In this document: positions 8,571 to 16,947 of the stretch, one piece after another
Position numbering within the stretch: position 1 is the first letter of the stretch
Layout: every line of letters starts with the position of its first letter
From: JACVRW01 sp038323835
Lineage (GTDB): Bacteria > Actinomycetota > Thermoleophilia > Solirubrobacterales > Thermoleophilaceae
NCBI GenBank assembly: GCA_038323835.1
Contig: JBBQHI010000012.1
Location: forward strand, 22,197-86,196
DNA: 64,000 bases
Direction: 5' to 3'
Translations under genes and position numbers: made by a program
Notes under the pieces: model-generated
Seen by the model: the letters and a program-made list of their open reading frames with translations, nothing else
Told to the model about the DNA's origin: nothing
The model's database searches: none

Positions 8571-9530
8571 TCAGGCCGCGCTCGACTCCATGGACGTCCG
8601 CCGCGCCGGCGCCGCTCCGGGTCCCCGGCGCCTGCCCACGCGGCCCACCACGGCGGCCAGGCCCGGCGGCACCCGGCCGTCGGTGGACAGCCACGAGCCG
8701 GCGATGATCAGCAGCAGTCCCGCCACGGCGCCCGTGCCCGGGCGCTCGCCCAGCACGGCCACGCCCAGGGCCACCGCCACGACCGGGGCCACGTAGGTGA
8801 TCACCGTGGCCCGGCCCGGGCCCACCTCGGTGACCAGCGCTGCGAAGAGCACGAAGGCGGTGGCGGTGCAGAGCAGGCCGAGCACCAGCAGCGCTCCGAT
8901 CGCCTCCGAGGGAGGCACGGCATCCGGCGGCGCCAGCAGCGCGGCCGGGGTCAGTATCAGCGCAGCCACGGCGGTGGCCGCGCCCATCATCGGCACCGGC
9001 TCGATGTCGGACAGGTGGCGCTTGAGCACCATCGGACCCGCCGCGTAGCCCGTGGCGGCCAGCAGGATCGCCCCCGCACCCAGGAGCTCGCCGGCGTCGC
9101 CCGCCACGTCCAGGCCCACCAGTGCCACCACGCCCGCGAAGCCCACCACCAGCCCAAGGAGCCGCCGCCCGTGCGCGCGCTCGCCCTCGTCGAACCGCAG
9201 CGCCATCAGCGCCACCAGGAGCGGCACCGCGGCGATCAGGATCGCGGCCAGCGACGAGGACACGTGCTGCTCGCCCGCGGCGATCAGCGGGAACGGGATG
9301 CAGATCTCCACCACGGCGTAGACCGCCACCAGGCGCAATCGGCCGCGCAGCGTGGGCAGCAGGCCGGCCCGCCAGGCCAGGCCGAGCAGCACCACCGCCG
9401 CCATGAGCACGCGCACCCAGGCGAGGAACACGGGCGGGACGCCGTCGTCCACAGCGATCTTGATGAAGAGGTAGGGGATCCCCCAGAGGACCGAGACCGA
9501 GGCGAACGCCCCCCAAGCGCGCGTGCTCAT
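8571..9530 (-). CDS. DMT-superfamily transporter (EamA, ten membrane segments)
   Basis: The 319-residue protein begins MSTRAWGAFASVSVLWGIPYLFIKIA and contains two repeats of five hydrophobic helices each, the normal EamA layout. ATAFVLFAALVTEVGPGRATVITYVAPVVAVALGVAVLGE is the characteristic second-repeat stretch. EamA proteins export or import small metabolites; the substrate is unknown. Start ATG 9530 is chosen because it begins at the first membrane segment; the frame stays open upstream but that part lies opposite the HPr-kinase-like gene. It converges with the SnoaL-like gene, 13 bp apart, and is divergent from the lasso-like locus, so it might export that product, although this is only a positional hint. 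Confidence 0.9.
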   Translation of the reverse strand: MSTRAWGAFASVSVLWGIPYLFIKIAVDDGVPPVFLAWVRVLMAAVVLLGLAWRAGLLPTLRGRLRLVAVYAVVEICIPFPLIAAGEQHVSSSLAAILIAAVPLLVALMALRFDEGERAHGRRLLGLVVGFAGVVALVGLDVAGDAGELLGAGAILLAATGYAAGPMVLKRHLSDIEPVPMMGAATAVAALILTPAALLAPPDAVPPSEAIGALLVLGLLCTATAFVLFAALVTEVGPGRATVITYVAPVVAVALGVAVLGERPGTGAVAGLLLIIAGSWLSTDGRVPPGLAAVVGRVGRRRGPGAAPARRTSMESSAA

Positions 9531-9589
9531 CCGGGTCAGGATCGCAGCCCCCGCGCGGCGGCGCCGGAGCCGCGACCACAATCCGGAGC

Positions 9590-10428
9590 GTGACGGCACC
9601 GGTCGAGAGCCACGCGTTCGGCCTGGGCCTCGACCTCGGGTTCGAGGTCCCGGGCCTGTGGCCGTCGCCAAGCGGCCGTCCGCGGGTGCGGCTTCGCCGC
9701 GTGGCGCCGGGGGACATCGACGCGGGGTGGGACGAGGAGAACGCGGAGACGCCCCCGCGCGGGCCCTGCTGGACTGCGCTCCGCCCGCGGGAGTGCCCGC
9801 CTGGCGCCGGCAGCGGGTGCTGGTGGGCAACGTCCTCCCCCTGGCCGCGGTGCTCGCGGGACACGAGGCACTGCACGCCAGCGCGGTGGATATCGACGGC
9901 CGCGCGGTGGGCTTCGTGGCCCGCACGGGCGCCGGCAAGACCCTCGATCGCCGTGAGCCTCGTGCTCCGCGGGCAGCGTTCGTGTGCCACGACGTGCTCT
10001 CCCTCGACGCCGGCCCGGACAGCACCGTGACGGCCCATCCCGGCCCCGGCCTGTCCAACCTCCGCCACGAGGAGGCGCGGCGCCTGAAGGGATCAGGGCT
10101 CAAGGTGCTCGGCCGCGACGACGACGGGGTGAGGGTCGTGCTGGCCCGTCGCGAGGAACCGCTGCCGCTCGACCGCCTCTACTTCGTGGAGCGCGGGAAG
10201 GAGCCCGGCGAGGCTCCGGGCATCGCGGACGCCACCGATCCGGGGCTGGTGCTCGGAGCCACGTTCACCCTCATTGTCCGCACCGAGGAGCGGCTCACCC
10301 GTCAGCTCGAGCTCGCCTCCGTCGTGGCGGCGGGAGCGGGAGTCCATCGCCTGACCATTCCCCCCGGCGTGGGCCCGGACGAGACGGCCGCCGCCGTGGA
10401 GGCGCACGTGCGGGAGGAGCCCGGGTGA
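9590..10428 (+). pseudogene. Frameshifted HPr-kinase-like protein of a lasso-type RiPP locus
   Basis: The start GTG at 9590 opens a frame (TAPVESHAFGLGLDLGFEVPGL) that changes to another frame around 9750. The second frame reads GVPAWRRQRVLVGNVLPLAAVLAGHEALHASAV and then a Walker A, ARTGAGKT, near 9935. Directly after it the frame is wrong again: SIAVSLVLRGQR, expected after the P-loop, is found in the first frame, and the second frame resumes at FVCHDVLSLDAG. So there are three shifts, and the segment between residues 50 and 60 also looks shortened. HPr-kinase-like proteins occur in many lasso-peptide clusters, where they can modify the precursor. The stop overlaps the cyclase start by GTGA. 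Assembly error is the alternative. Confidence 0.7.
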
Positions 10429-12254
10429 TCCGGCGCTTCGTGGCCTTCGTCGGCGTTCGCCCGGGGGCGCCTCCGCTCGCCCCCTCCATGCTGGAGGACG
10501 GCCCGCTGCTGCTCTTCCACGACGGGCCGCCGCCCGCCGCCGCGGGCTCGGTGGTATGCCTGCTCGACGGGATCGTGGACGACGTGCCCGCGCTGGCCGC
10601 CGAGGTGGGCGAGCGCCCGGGCACCGGCGCCGAGGCAGTGGTGGCGGCCGGCTGGGCACGGCTCGGGCCCGCCCTGCTCGACCGGCTGGGCGGCGAGTGG
10701 GCGCTGTTCGTGTGGGACCGCGAGCGCTGCCTGGCCCTGGCCGCCTGTGATCGCATGGGCTCGCGCACCATCCACCACGCCCACTCCGGATCCGGGGTGG
10801 TCATGGGCTCGGAGGCGCGCGAGGTGGTGGACGCCCTTCCGGCGAGCCCCGGCCCGGACGACGCCGCGATGGCCCACTGGCTGTCCGGCGGCGGCCCGCC
10901 GGGCGCTCGCACCCTGTACACCGGCGTGCTCCGCCTGCCCGGTGGCCACGCCGTGACGAGCGCCGGCGGCGGCGCGAGCGCCACGCGCTGGTGGCGCCCT
11001 CGCTTCGAGGAGCCCGCCGTGCGCTCGCTCGACGACGCGGGCGGGGCCGTGCGGGAGCGCCTGCGTACCGCCGTGGACCGGGCGGCCGCCGGCGGCGGCG
11101 AGGCGGGCGTGCTGCTCAGCGGCGGCATCGACTCGGGCGCGGTGGTCGCGGTGGCGGCGGACGGCGGTGCGCGGCCCGGCACGCGGACGTACTCGGCCGT
11201 GTTCCCGGACCACCCGAAGGTGGACGAGGGTGGCCTGATCGACGAGCTTGTCCCCGCGCTCGGACTGCGCCCCGTGAAGGTTGAGGGCCGCACCGGGCCC
11301 CTGCTCGACGCCGCGCTCGAGTACCTCGCCGAGTGGGAGCTCCCTCCCCTCTCCCCCAACCTCCCCTTCTGGCTGCCGCTCCTGCGGCGCGCGGCGGCCG
11401 AAGACACGACGGTGATGATGGACGGCGAGGGCGGGGACGAGCTCTTCGGCGTGGCCCGCTGGCTGCTGGCCGACAGGATGCGCGACCGGCGCCCGCTCGC
11501 CGCGTGGGCGCTGGCCCGCCGCTTCCCCGGCACCGGCGTGAGGCCGTCGCGGCGCATCGTGGCCCGGGTGGTGCGCGACTACGGGGTGCTCGGCGCTCTG
11601 CCGCACGGCCTGCACGAGGTGAACCTGCGGGGCCCCTGGGTCGAGTCACGCACCCCGCCGTACCTCCTCCCCCGCACCACCGACGTGCACCGGGTGGCCG
11701 CGGACGAGTGGCGCTGGGTGCGCGGGGACGGGCCGCGCTGGTGGCTGGGGCTGATCGAGTCGCTGACCGGCGCCGACGGCCCCGCACCCGCGCGCGAGCA
11801 CGTCCGACTCCGCTCGCGCATGACGGGGATCGAGCCGCGCCACCCGCTGCTGGACGCGGACCTGGTGGACCTCGTGCTGAGCCTCGACCCCGAGCTGGCC
11901 TTCGACCCTCACCTGAGCCGGCCCGTCCTTCGGGCCGCCGTGGCCGGGCTGCTGCCGGACCGTGTCCGGCTCCGACCCGCGAAGACCACGTTCGACGCCG
12001 TGTTCCAGCAGAGCCTGGCCGGCCCCGAAGCGTCGCGCATCCGGCGCCTCCTCACCGCTCCCGACGCCGAGATTCGCCGCTACACGGATCCGGCCGGAGT
12101 GGCCGCCCTGCTGGACCCGGCCGCGGTGGCCGGCCTCGGAGGCCGGCGGCGCTGGGCGCTTCTCCTCTGGCGTCTCGTGACCGCCGAGCTGTTCCTGCGC
12201 CACCAGGCCGACCCCGCGCTGCCCGCCCGGCTGGCGGGCGGCGCCGACTGCTGA
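10425..12254 (+). CDS. Asparagine-synthetase-like protein, probable lasso-peptide macrolactam synthetase
   Basis: The 609-residue protein starts at the GTG at 10425, inside the stop of the preceding gene. It has an N-terminal glutaminase-like domain that begins MIRRFVAF and lacks the Cys-2 nucleophile of true asparagine synthetases, then an ATP-pyrophosphatase domain with LLSGGIDSG near residue 229 and DGEGGDELFG near 331. Loss of Cys-2 is usual in lasso cyclases, which adenylate an Asp or Glu side chain of the precursor and close an isopeptide ring with its N-terminus. Preceding HPr-kinase-like sequence and the following Y-x-x-P peptide support this role. The frame is intact over its whole length, unlike its neighbour. 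An amide-forming enzyme for another small molecule is the main alternative. Confidence 0.8.
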   Translation: MIRRFVAFVGVRPGAPPLAPSMLEDGPLLLFHDGPPPAAAGSVVCLLDGIVDDVPALAAEVGERPGTGAEAVVAAGWARLGPALLDRLGGEWALFVWDRERCLALAACDRMGSRTIHHAHSGSGVVMGSEAREVVDALPASPGPDDAAMAHWLSGGGPPGARTLYTGVLRLPGGHAVTSAGGGASATRWWRPRFEEPAVRSLDDAGGAVRERLRTAVDRAAAGGGEAGVLLSGGIDSGAVVAVAADGGARPGTRTYSAVFPDHPKVDEGGLIDELVPALGLRPVKVEGRTGPLLDAALEYLAEWELPPLSPNLPFWLPLLRRAAAEDTTVMMDGEGGDELFGVARWLLADRMRDRRPLAAWALARRFPGTGVRPSRRIVARVVRDYGVLGALPHGLHEVNLRGPWVESRTPPYLLPRTTDVHRVAADEWRWVRGDGPRWWLGLIESLTGADGPAPAREHVRLRSRMTGIEPRHPLLDADLVDLVLSLDPELAFDPHLSRPVLRAAVAGLLPDRVRLRPAKTTFDAVFQQSLAGPEASRIRRLLTAPDAEIRRYTDPAGVAALLDPAAVAGLGGRRRWALLLWRLVTAELFLRHQADPALPARLAGGADC

Positions 12255-12311
12255 TGGGCCGGCGCAAACGCCGCACTCCGGTTCCCACTTTTCTTTTCAC
12301 GGGACCGCAGG

Positions 12312-12317
12312 TAGGGT
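12312..12317 (+). promoter_or_regulatory. -10 element TAGGGT of a leaderless promoter for the precursor peptide
   Basis: TAGGGT fits the TANNNT -10 pattern and ends seven bases before the GTG at 12325, so transcription would begin at or next to the start codon. No ribosome-binding site lies in between. The same arrangement recurs before other genes in the window. Confidence 0.5.
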
Positions 12318-12324
12318 CGCCGCC

Positions 12325-12450
12325 GTGGTCGCAGAGAGCTACGAGAAGCCCGTGGTTCACGACCCCGGCACACTCGTCGAGAAGGGCAACGAACCCTTCA
12401 CCGTCTCCCAGCCGGACTTCGGCGACCCCACCGTCTGCGGCACCCCCTGA
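12325..12450 (+). CDS. Candidate lasso-type RiPP precursor peptide, 41 residues
   Basis: The short frame GTG 12325 to TGA 12450 begins VVAESYEKPVVHDPGTLVE. The motif Y-E-K-P-x-V-x-D-x-G-T-L is the pattern of lasso leader peptides, where the Tyr and Pro bind the PqqD-like recognition domain. A threonine in FTV could be the conserved Thr two residues before the core, giving a core SQPDFGDPTVCGTP with Asp at position 7 as ring acceptor. That core is unusual: serine first rather than glycine, and a 7-residue ring. The peptide lies 70 bp after the cyclase gene and has its own TAGGGT element. The boundary of leader and core is inference. Confidence 0.6.
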   Translation: MVAESYEKPVVHDPGTLVEKGNEPFTVSQPDFGDPTVCGTP

Positions 12451-12647
12451 GCGGCTTGCCCTTCTCCGGTCTCCGCGGAGGCCCAAGGACGCGGGGAAGC
12501 TGCCCGAGCCGCTACCGCGCGTCGTTGTCGCCGCGGCGCATGCGGCAGCGCGCGCGGTACCCCGCGGGCGCCCGCCGCGCGAGCCATACCCACCGCCACA
12601 CGTAGCCGCCTGGCCCTGGGCGTCCCCGCCAACGGCCCAGCCCGCGT
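12451..12647. other. Non-coding stretch after the precursor peptide; no intact leader peptidase
   Basis: This is where a leader peptidase/PqqD gene would be expected. No complete frame for one exists. On the plus strand short pieces such as RSRLALGVPANG, interrupted by stops and frame changes, faintly recall the transglutaminase-like region of lasso B proteins, but the likeness is too weak to call a pseudogene. Confidence 0.35.
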
Positions 12648-13685
12648 TTAGCCGCCGCCGGAGTTCCTCACCAGGTCAAGCGCGTACTCGGGCCACCACA
12701 CCCCGGCAACCGGAGCGCCGGGGCGGCACGCACCGTCGCTCATTCCCGGCTCCTTCACCCAGAGATAGGCATCCACGCGAGCCCGCCCGGTGTGGGTGGT
12801 GGGGTCGTGGCCGAGGGCCCGGCCCGGGGGGTTGCACCACTCCGGGATCGCGGGGCTGGTCGGGGCCGACCCGTTGCCGTTCCGGCCCGTGTCAATCACG
12901 AAGTGCTTGCCCCGGAGCCGGGCGGAGAGCGCGCGTCCGTAGCTCACCGTTCGGTTGGTGCCGTAGAAGTTGCTCACGTTGAGGGAGAAGCCGTCGGCGT
13001 TCGCGATCCCCGATTTGCGTAGCGGACGCACCAGCCGGGAGACGGGACGTATCCAGCCGGCGTTCCCGGCGTCGAGGTACACACGCGTCCGCGGCGTGGC
13101 GGCGAGCGTCCGCACCGCGAAGCGCAGCAGACGGAAGCGCCCGCTCCGGTGGGCGCGCGTGACGCAACTGGAGAAGGTCTGCGCCAAGGCATCGGGCTCC
13201 ACCACCACCAGCGCTCGCCTGCGGCCGATCCCCTTCGCGACGGCGCGCACGTAGGCGCGATAGGCGGAGGCGCTGCGCGCGCCTCCGGCGGAGAAGCCGC
13301 CGCAGCCCCGGTTCGGGACGAAGTAGACCACGAGCACCGGCACCCGGTGCAGTCGCGCGGCGAGAGTGGTCACATCGTGGGCGCGGGCCTCCGCGCCGTC
13401 GTCGGTGGGCAGCCATACCCCGGTGGAGCGGCGCGCGAGGGCGGCCATCGCGTCGGCGTCCGCCGATCTCCCCTCCGCGCGCCAGCTCTGCGCCTGGCCG
13501 CCGGCGGGATAGTCCGGGTTCACGTAGAGCCGCCAGCCCGCCAGCGGATTGCCCGCGCCCCGCGCGGCGGGCGCGCGAGCGGCGCTCCCCGCGGAGCCCA
13601 CGGCGGCGGCCAGCGCGAGGAGCGCGACTCCCGCGCAGATGAACCGGAGCCTGTGGGCGCGGCGGGCCTCCACGGGCACGCACAC
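12648..13685 (-). CDS. Secreted glycoside hydrolase family 6 protein lacking the usual general acid
   Basis: The 345-residue protein has a signal peptide (Arg-rich start, then ICAGVALLALAAAVGSAGSA) and a GH6 domain that opens with NPLAGWRLYVNPD. Family landmarks are VVVEPDALAQ, DAGNAGW, GFSLNVSNFY, DTGRNG, WCNPPGRALG and LWVKEPGMSDGAC. GH6 enzymes cleave beta-1,4-glucan with inversion. The family signature V-x-Y-x2-P-x-R-D-C is present as VVYFVPNRGC, so the aspartate that acts as general acid is glycine. The SDG aspartate near the end is kept. There is no cellulose-binding module. Activity on cellulose is therefore doubtful. A paralogue lies at 61032. Confidence 0.88.
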   Translation of the reverse strand: MCVPVEARRAHRLRFICAGVALLALAAAVGSAGSAARAPAARGAGNPLAGWRLYVNPDYPAGGQAQSWRAEGRSADADAMAALARRSTGVWLPTDDGAEARAHDVTTLAARLHRVPVLVVYFVPNRGCGGFSAGGARSASAYRAYVRAVAKGIGRRRALVVVEPDALAQTFSSCVTRAHRSGRFRLLRFAVRTLAATPRTRVYLDAGNAGWIRPVSRLVRPLRKSGIANADGFSLNVSNFYGTNRTVSYGRALSARLRGKHFVIDTGRNGNGSAPTSPAIPEWCNPPGRALGHDPTTHTGRARVDAYLWVKEPGMSDGACRPGAPVAGVWWPEYALDLVRNSGGG

Positions 13686-13704
13686 TACCCCGGCGGCGAG
13701 GAGC

Positions 13705-13710
13705 TAGCCT
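13705..13710 (+). promoter_or_regulatory. -10 element TAGCCT before the quinone oxidoreductase gene
   Basis: TAGCCT ends eight bases before the GTG at 13719 and no ribosome-binding site intervenes, fitting a leaderless transcript. Confidence 0.4.
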
Positions 13711-13718
13711 GCCGTCCC

Positions 13719-14711
13719 GTGCGCGCCGTCCAGATCGCCGAGCTCACGGGCCCGGACACCGCCCTGAGGCTCGAGGACCTGCCCGAGCCCGAGGCCGTGC
13801 ACATGCTCTCCGGCGACCGCGCCGTGGTGGTGGACGTGCACGCCGCCGGCGTGTCGTTCCCGGAGGTGCTCCAGACCCGCGGGGAATACCAGGTGAAGCC
13901 CCCCGTGCCGTTTGTGCCCGGAGCCGAGGTGGCGGGCACGGTGCGCCGCGCGCCCGACGGCGCATCGGTGTCACCGGGTGACCGCGTGGCCGCCTGCTGC
14001 CTCCTGGGCGGATTCGCCGAGGTGGCCGTGGCCCCCGAGTTCCTCACCTTCCCCCTCTCCGACGAGCTCGACTACGCCCAGGGCGCCGGGCTGATCCTCA
14101 ACTACCACACGGCGTACTTCTCGCTGAAGCTGCGCGGGCGCCTGTCCGAGGGCGAGACCGTGCTGATCCACGGCGCCGCCGGCGGCGTGGGCACGGCGGC
14201 GATCCAGGTGGCCAAGGGCCTCGGAGCCCGGACGATCGGCGTGGTGTCGAGCGAGGAGAAAGAGCAGGTGGCCCGCCATGCGGGCGCCGACGAGGTGGTG
14301 CGCTCCGACGGGCCCTGGAAGGACGAGGCCAAGGAGCTCTCCGGCGGCGGCGTGGACGTGATCATCGACCCCGTGGGCGGCGACCGTTTCACCGACTCCC
14401 TGCGCTCGCTCGCCGAGGGCGGGCGCGTGGTGGTGGTGGGCTTCACGGGCGGCTCGATCCCGGAGGTGCGCGTGAACCGCCTGCTGCTGAACAACGTGGA
14501 GATCGTCGGCGCCGGCTGGGGCGCGTACGTGATGGCCAAGCCGAACGTGAACGTGGAGATCGGCGAGGCGGTGAACCGCCTGGTGGACGAGGGCTTCGTC
14601 CGCCCGGTGGTGGGCGCCCGCTTCCCGCTCGAAGAGGCGGCCGAGGCGTTGAAGCTGATCGACGGCCGCGGGGCCACCGGCAAGGTGGTCCTCGACGTGC
14701 GCGCGGATTAG
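13719..14711 (+). CDS. Zinc-independent NADPH:quinone oxidoreductase (MDR family)
   Basis: The 330-residue protein starts with VRAVQIAELTGPD at GTG 13719. It has the medium-chain dehydrogenase layout: a GroES-like domain with PFVPGAEVAGTVRRAPDGA at residues 63-85, then a Rossmann domain with VLIHGAAGGVGTAAIQVAKGLGA. The structural-zinc cysteines of alcohol dehydrogenases are missing, as in quinone oxidoreductases and Zta-crystallin-like enzymes. IIDPVGGDRF and a GKVVLDV C-terminus also fit. It probably reduces quinones or enoyl compounds with NADPH in the cytoplasm. The frame stays open upstream over the GH6 gene, but homology begins at this GTG. It converges with a broken EamA gene six bases away. 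Confidence 0.88.
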   Translation: MRAVQIAELTGPDTALRLEDLPEPEAVHMLSGDRAVVVDVHAAGVSFPEVLQTRGEYQVKPPVPFVPGAEVAGTVRRAPDGASVSPGDRVAACCLLGGFAEVAVAPEFLTFPLSDELDYAQGAGLILNYHTAYFSLKLRGRLSEGETVLIHGAAGGVGTAAIQVAKGLGARTIGVVSSEEKEQVARHAGADEVVRSDGPWKDEAKELSGGGVDVIIDPVGGDRFTDSLRSLAEGGRVVVVGFTGGSIPEVRVNRLLLNNVEIVGAGWGAYVMAKPNVNVEIGEAVNRLVDEGFVRPVVGARFPLEEAAEALKLIDGRGATGKVVLDVRAD

Positions 14712-14717
14712 CGCCCC

Positions 14718-15410
14718 CTACGCCGCGATAAGCGCCACGCCCACCAGCGTGGCCGCCACCCCCATCGCCTGGATCCGCGAGAGGCGCTCGCCCAGCAGTG
14801 CCACGCCAGGGCCCACGGTGACCACCGGGAACAGGGAGCCGAGCACCGACACCAGCGAGAGCTGGCCGTGATCCGCAGCCGTGATGTAGAGCAGCGTGCC
14901 GGCCACCAGCAGCAGTCCCGGCACGGTCATCAGGGGTAGCTGGCGCGTGGCCCGCAGGCCACCCAGCCGCCGCCCGGCCCACAGGCCGACGAGCGCCACC
15001 AGCACCAGGCGCGCGTCGAACAGCGCCCACGCGCGGCCGTGCTTCGACGCCTCGGGGAGGGCGGTGAGGAAGACCCCGAAGGCCACGGCCGAGGCCGAGG
15101 CCCAGATCGCCGCTCCGCGCGGGTCGGGGTACGTCCGCCCGCCCGCCGCGCCGTCCCGGCGCGAGGCCATCGCGGCGCCGGCCAGCGCCAGCACGAGGCC
15201 CACGGCCTGGGTGGGCTTCAGCGCGTCGCCGCGGGTCAGTCCGTACACCACGGGCACCACGGCGCCGAGGGCGCCGATCGGGCAGCGCCGCCCCGCCGTC
15301 GCCCGCGAGGTACACGGCGCAGCCCACGAGCGCAGCGAGCTGCGACACCACGAGCCGGTGAGTCTCGCAACCGCCGATCCGCACCGCCCGGGCGCCGGAT
15401 TGCGCCACGG
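14718..15410 (-). pseudogene. Remnant of an EamA/DMT transporter gene
   Basis: The main frame (14718 to about 15285) encodes IGALGAVVPVVYGLTRGD and then the second half of an EamA protein, ending in LLGERLSRIQAMGVAATLVG. The preceding part, HRLVVSQLAALVGCAVYLAGDGG, lies in another frame between about 15290 and 15400, and the two to three helices that should lie between them are missing. So the gene carries a frameshift plus an internal deletion in its first half; about 190 of the usual 290 residues remain. It may once have been a drug/metabolite exporter. Expression of the residual frame from an internal start is possible but would give half a transporter. Confidence 0.6.
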
Positions 15411-15540
15411 GCGCACGGGATTTGTCCCCCGATCCACCCTGATCCTTCGCGCCGCCCCATCGCGCCTGCCCCGTTCGTCATCCTTCGGCCCTCCCCGGCG
15501 GGCGGCGGATGGCCCAGATATCCCGCGCCGGTAGCCACGG

Positions 15541-16944
15541 ATGGCAGCGGATACCCAGGCATCAGCGGCCGCCCGGCGGCCCCGGACTCGCGCACGGCGG
15601 AGGACGGCCCGACACCGGGGCTGGAGCGAGGCCCACGTGCAGCGCCTGTTCTGGCGCGCCGGCTTCGGCGCCACCCCCCGGGAGGCCCATCACTGGGCCC
15701 GGCGCGGCAAGGCGCCCACTATCCGCTGGGTGCTGAACGGCGGGCCGTCCCCGGCGCCGCGCATCGGCCCGGCGAGGGTGGACGGGCATCGGCTCGATCC
15801 CGAGAACGAATGGAGCCACGACGTGCTCTGGTGGCTCGACCGGATGATCCGGTCGCGGCACCCGCTCCAGGAGAAGCTCACGCTCTTCTGGCACGACCAC
15901 TTCGCCACCAGCGACCAGGACACGCCGCTGATGCTCGCCCAGAACCGGACCTTCCGCCGCCACGCGATGGGCAGCTTTCCCGCCCTCCTCACGGCGGTCA
16001 CGAAGGACCCGGCGATGCTCCTGTTCCTCTCGCTCGCGGACTCGGACAAGGAGGCGCCGAACGAGAACTACGCGCGCGAGCTGATGGAGCTGTTCACGCT
16101 CGGCCGGGGGTACAGCGAGCGCGACATCCGCCAGGCGGCGCGCGCGCTCACCGGCTTCCGCGTGGACTGGCGCGAGAACGGTCCGCCACGCTGCTTCTAC
16201 GACAAGGAGTCGCACGCCACGGGGGTCAAGCGGATCTTCGGTCACGCCGGCAACTTCGACTGGCAGGACGTGCTCCGCCTGTGCGCGGGCCACCCCGCCC
16301 ACGCGCCCTTCCTGGTGGGGAAGCTCTGGGACTACTTCGTGGGCACCCCCATCCCGGGTGGCACGCGGGCCCACCTGGCCCGCACCTACCGCCGCTCGGG
16401 GCACCGGATCAAGCCGGTGGTGGGCGAGATCCTGGCCCACCCCGCGCTCTACAGGAGCCTCGACGCCCCCGGCTTGGTCAAGTCGCCCGTCATGTTCGTG
16501 GCCGGCGCCCTGCGCAGCGCCGGCCAGCCCATCGACGGCGACGCCTGGGGCTGGCTCACCGAGAGCATGGGCCAGCAGCTCTTTCACCCGCCGTCCGTGG
16601 CGGGCTGGGACTGGGGCACGGCGTGGCTGTCCTCCAACGCGATGCACGTGCGCTTCGACGCCGCGAACTACCTGCTGGAGACGCGCAGCCTGCGCGTGAA
16701 GGAGAAGGCCACTCCGGTCAAGCTCTCGCCCCTGCGCGCCGTGGCCAGGGCGCGCCGCGCGGTGGGCGACCCGTGGACCTCCTCGCGCACGGACGCCGAG
16801 CTGCTGCGAGTGGCTCACCGACTCCTCACCGAGCGAAAGCTGAAGGACGGCGAGTGGCGCCAGGACCGCCAGGAGCGCGCCGACATGTGCCAGCGGGTGC
16901 TCCGCCATCTCCTGCTCTCCGGCCCCGACGCCCAGGTGCACTGA
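15541..16944 (+). CDS. DUF1800 family protein
   Basis: The 467-residue protein has the DUF1800 core from WSEAHVQRLFWRAGFGATP near residue 28 through HPLQEKLTLFWHDHFATS, NENYARELMELFTLG and ERDIRQAARALTGFRVDW, to a C-terminal VAGWDWGTAWL. The function of this large family is unknown. The N-terminus is Arg-rich but has no hydrophobic segment, so it has no secretion signal of its own. The gene is followed after three bases by the DUF1501 gene, the usual partner of this family, which carries a TAT-like signal; the two proteins may be exported together. Upstream of ATG 15541 no clear ribosome-binding site is visible. Confidence 0.92.
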   Translation: MAADTQASAAARRPRTRARRRTARHRGWSEAHVQRLFWRAGFGATPREAHHWARRGKAPTIRWVLNGGPSPAPRIGPARVDGHRLDPENEWSHDVLWWLDRMIRSRHPLQEKLTLFWHDHFATSDQDTPLMLAQNRTFRRHAMGSFPALLTAVTKDPAMLLFLSLADSDKEAPNENYARELMELFTLGRGYSERDIRQAARALTGFRVDWRENGPPRCFYDKESHATGVKRIFGHAGNFDWQDVLRLCAGHPAHAPFLVGKLWDYFVGTPIPGGTRAHLARTYRRSGHRIKPVVGEILAHPALYRSLDAPGLVKSPVMFVAGALRSAGQPIDGDAWGWLTESMGQQLFHPPSVAGWDWGTAWLSSNAMHVRFDAANYLLETRSLRVKEKATPVKLSPLRAVARARRAVGDPWTSSRTDAELLRVAHRLLTERKLKDGEWRQDRQERADMCQRVLRHLLLSGPDAQVH

Positions 16945-16947
16945 CCA

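Noticed and set aside
12451..12647. Remnant of a lasso leader peptidase
   Set aside because: Only a vague likeness in one short frame; too weak to support a pseudogene call, so it is listed as non-coding.
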